This document shows positions 6,685 through 7,843 of a DNA stretch of 7,843 bases, in pieces. The DNA is taken from assembly GCA_018712905.1 (NCBI GenBank), contig DVGD01000125.1, positions 1 through 7,843 of the forward strand. Reading direction: 5' to 3'. Source of the DNA: Candidatus Avoscillospira stercoripullorum. GTDB taxonomy: Bacteria; Bacillota; Clostridia; Oscillospirales; Oscillospiraceae. The notes beneath the pieces are model-generated. The model did no database searches. It was not told the origin of the DNA and was given only the letters and a program-made list of their open reading frames with translations. Made by a program: the position numbers and the translations under genes. Every line of letters starts with the position of its first letter. Position 1 is the stretch's first letter.

Positions 6685-6756
6685 TCACAATCTGCCACTA
6701 AGATATTTAAAAACCTGCTGATAAGATAGAACCATCAGAAGCAAGTACTTTTTCAT
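6685..6756 (-). CDS. Candidate 23-residue small ORF upstream of uvrB
   Basis: An ATG at 6756 opens a 23-codon frame that starts MKKYLLLMVLSYQQ, ends YLSGRL and stops in TGA at 6685. AGAGAGG lies five bases upstream, within a 30-base purine-only stretch (- strand, 6756-6785). The peptide has a basic start, a hydrophobic middle (YLLLMVL) and a basic end, so it could be a small membrane peptide or a leader peptide. It stands 28 bases before uvrB on the same strand, in a clearly AT-rich island within GC-rich surroundings. I recognise no family. It could be a real small protein, a translated leader affecting uvrB, or chance. Its good ribosome site and the shift in base composition are the only support. 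Confidence 0.4.
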   Translation of the reverse strand: MKKYLLLMVLSYQQVFKYLSGRL

Positions 6757-6786
6757 TTTCTCCTCTCTTTTCTTTTTTCCTTTTCA

Positions 6787-6823
6787 CAAGACACCGGCAG
6801 CCTGGTCAGCTGCCGGTGTTTTG
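6787..6823 (+). terminator. Strong hairpin, probable + strand intrinsic terminator
   Basis: CAAGACACCGGCAGC (6787-6801) pairs with GCTGCCGGTGTTTTG (6809-6823) around loop CTGGTCA, giving 15 pairs with one G-U on + strand RNA. The T residues at 6819-6822, followed by GTATTT, suggest termination on the + strand. On the - strand one pair becomes an A-C mismatch and the sequence after the stem is CTTGTG, a poor T run. Which transcript it ends is unclear, because no + strand gene lies upstream in this region. It could instead act, weakly, as the larC terminator or as a leader structure for uvrB. Confidence 0.5.
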
Positions 6824-6844
6824 TATTTGGTAACCATGCACGCT

Positions 6845-6925
6845 GTAGGGGCGGATTATATATCCGCCCGTGGCAGCTGTGGTTTCGCAGGTGCCTGCCC
6901 GGGCGCATATACAATGCGCCCCTAC
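6845..6925. repeat. REPIN/BIME-like element, copy C
   Basis: GTAG (6845-6848) is followed by hairpin GGGCGGAT-TATAT-ATCCGCCC (6849-6869). After a 31-base linker comes hairpin GGGCGCAT-ATACA-ATGCGCCC (6901-6921), then CTAC (6922-6925). Both hairpins are identical to copy B, while the linker has drifted more. It lies between larC and the small ORF/uvrB. The - strand of the left hairpin spells TATAAT, a perfect -10 hexamer, but without a good -35. Confidence 0.8.
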
Positions 6926-6951
6926 ACCTAGAGTCGGTCGTGCCCCGCACC

Positions 6952-6974
6952 GTAGGGGCGGCAATTAGCCGCCC
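6952..6974. repeat. Single REP-like hairpin overlapping the larC stop codon
   Basis: GTAG (6952-6955) is followed by GGGCGGC, loop AATTA, GCCGCCC (6956-6974). It is a variant of the family hairpin with a seven-base stem. The larC stop codon (TAA on the - strand, 6965-6967) is in the loop, and the right arm encodes the last residues of LarC. Confidence 0.7.
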
Positions 6975-7843
6975 GCGTTTTCCAAAGCCTTGCGTACCTC
7001 GGAAAGGGACAACTCCTTCTCCCGGGCGATGGCGGCCAAGTCCTCATACTCCCATTTCTCCCGGGTGACGCCCCAGCCTCGGGCGACTTTTTTCCGAACC
7101 TCGCCCAGGGGCGTCTTCTGGCTGTGGAGCGCCCGGGTGAGGACGTACCGCCGCGACTCCACCTCCCGGATTCCCAGGGTGGTGGTGTGGCGGAAGAGGA
7201 GCTGCGCCATCTCCTGGCGCTGATTCTCCCGGCAGAGCACCCGAATCATGGTGCCCGGCCGGGATTTTTTCATGCCCACGGCCTGGGTGCACACGTCCAG
7301 GGCGCCGGCGGCGAGGATGGTCTCGCAGGCAAAGGCAATGTCCTCGGCGGGCATGTCGTCCACGGTGCAAAGGAGCTCAAAGACCGTGTCGGGCGCCTCC
7401 TGCGTCTCGCCTAAGAAGGCGCGCAGACAGTTGGCCTTGGGGAAGGTCCTGCTGCCGATGCCCACGCCCACCTTCTCCAAAGTCATGGGCGGCATGGCGC
7501 CGAAGGCCGTGGCAAATTCCATCAAAAGCGCCGCGCCGGTGGGGGTGCACAGCTCCCCAGGGAAGTCCGAGCCGTAGATGGGCGCGCCGGTGAGGAGCCT
7601 GGCCGTGGCCGGCGCCGGCACCGGCAGCACGCCGTGGGCGCAGCGGACAGACCCCGCGCCCACGCAGATGGGCGAGACCACCACCCGGTCGGGGCGAAGG
7701 GCGTCCATCAGAAGGCACACCGCCGCGATGTCCGCCATGGCGTCCAATGCGCCCACCTCGTGGAAGTGGATCTCCGAGACCGGCACGCCGTGGGCTTCGC
7801 TCTCGGCCTTGGCAATGCGGTCATAGACCCGCTGCACCCGCGT
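6965..7843 (-). CDS. larC: Nickel-pincer cofactor biosynthesis protein LarC (5' end off window)
   Basis: LarC is the CTP-dependent nickel insertase that completes the nickel-pincer nucleotide cofactor first found in lactate racemase; LarB and LarE make the precursor. The frame is open to the window edge, giving the C-terminal 292 residues of a protein usually near 400. The GTG at 7837 is an internal codon. Family motifs, numbered from the edge, are EIHFHEVGALDAMADI (24-39), GVLPVPAPATARLL (71-84), GELCTPTGAALL (96-107), GVGIGSRTFPKANCLRAFLGE (126-146, read here in two parts: GVGIGSRTF and PKANCLRAFLGE), VDDMPAEDI (161-169) and MKKSRPG (191-197). The two halves that are separate overlapping frames (larC1, larC2) in Lactobacillus plantarum are joined here without a frameshift. 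The last residues and the stop codon come from a repeat hairpin. No other lar gene is visible. Confidence 0.93.
   Translation of the reverse strand, partial: TRVQRVYDRIAKAESEAHGVPVSEIHFHEVGALDAMADIAAVCLLMDALRPDRVVVSPICVGAGSVRCAHGVLPVPAPATARLLTGAPIYGSDFPGELCTPTGAALLMEFATAFGAMPPMTLEKVGVGIGSRTFPKANCLRAFLGETQEAPDTVFELLCTVDDMPAEDIAFACETILAAGALDVCTQAVGMKKSRPGTMIRVLCRENQRQEMAQLLFRHTTTLGIREVESRRYVLTRALHSQKTPLGEVRKKVARGWGVTREKWEYEDLAAIAREKELSLSEVRKALENAGG

Noticed and set aside
6753..6950. A 65-codon - strand frame running through repeat copy C.
   Set aside because: It is encoded largely by the repeat and the hairpin at 6787-6823, is rich in Arg and Lys without domain character, and overlaps the ribosome site and start of the better small-ORF candidate.
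6657..6964. A LexA/SOS box controlling uvrB.
   Set aside because: I found no GAAC-N4-GTTC palindrome in the upstream region on either strand.
3221..6974. A CRISPR array, because similar short repeats recur.
   Set aside because: The units are 1.3-2.3 kb apart, separated by complete genes, palindromic and in inverted pairs, with no regular spacers or cas genes.
1..7843. Prophage, defence system, secondary-metabolite cluster or tRNA/rRNA genes.
   Set aside because: All large frames are recognisable housekeeping or sporulation genes, and the gaps hold only repeats, terminators, promoters and one small ORF.

Overview
The window looks like chromosomal core sequence from a GC-rich, endospore-forming member of the Clostridia. 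The best guess is a gut Oscillospiraceae-type lineage such as Flavonifractor, Oscillibacter or Lawsonibacter. The evidence is a complete SpoIIE sporulation phosphatase, GC-rich codon use, strong AGGAG-type ribosome binding sites, and intergenic GTAG-plus-hairpin repeats that I associate with this group from memory. The genus is an inference; no rRNA or taxonomic marker is present.

Layout from left to right. The 3' half of prfC (release factor 3, + strand) ends at 876. It converges on spoIIE (- strand, 2980 to 1025), with an intrinsic terminator for prfC between them. A 375-base region then separates spoIIE from a divergent two-gene + strand operon: a CYTH-domain phosphatase-like protein (3356-3964) and queH (3961-4506), which overlap by four bases. 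This region holds a good sigma-A promoter, a possible Spo0A box and the first copy of a repeat. queH converges on uvrB (- strand, 6656 to 4701) across a second repeat copy and a bidirectional terminator. Upstream of uvrB is a 300-base gap with an AT-rich stretch. It holds an unannotated 23-codon ORF, a strong hairpin, a third repeat copy and a single repeat hairpin. That last hairpin runs into the 3' end of larC (- strand, cut by the right edge).

The genes are mostly unrelated housekeeping functions: translation termination, sporulation, polyphosphate or nucleotide-type hydrolysis (uncertain), queuosine tRNA modification, nucleotide excision repair and nickel-pincer cofactor synthesis. The only tight functional unit visible is the CYTH-queH pair.

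The most interesting structure is the repeat family. Three 80-81 bp elements each consist of GTAG plus a 21-nt hairpin, a 30-31 nt linker, and an inverted 21-nt hairpin plus CTAC. This is the architecture of REPINs/BIMEs mobilised by RAYT (TnpA-REP) transposases. Ten copies of the 9-mer GTAGGGGCG (both strands) occur in the window; nine lie wholly between genes and the tenth ends five bases short of the larC stop codon. No transposase is present here. I see no defence system, prophage, CRISPR array, tRNA or rRNA.
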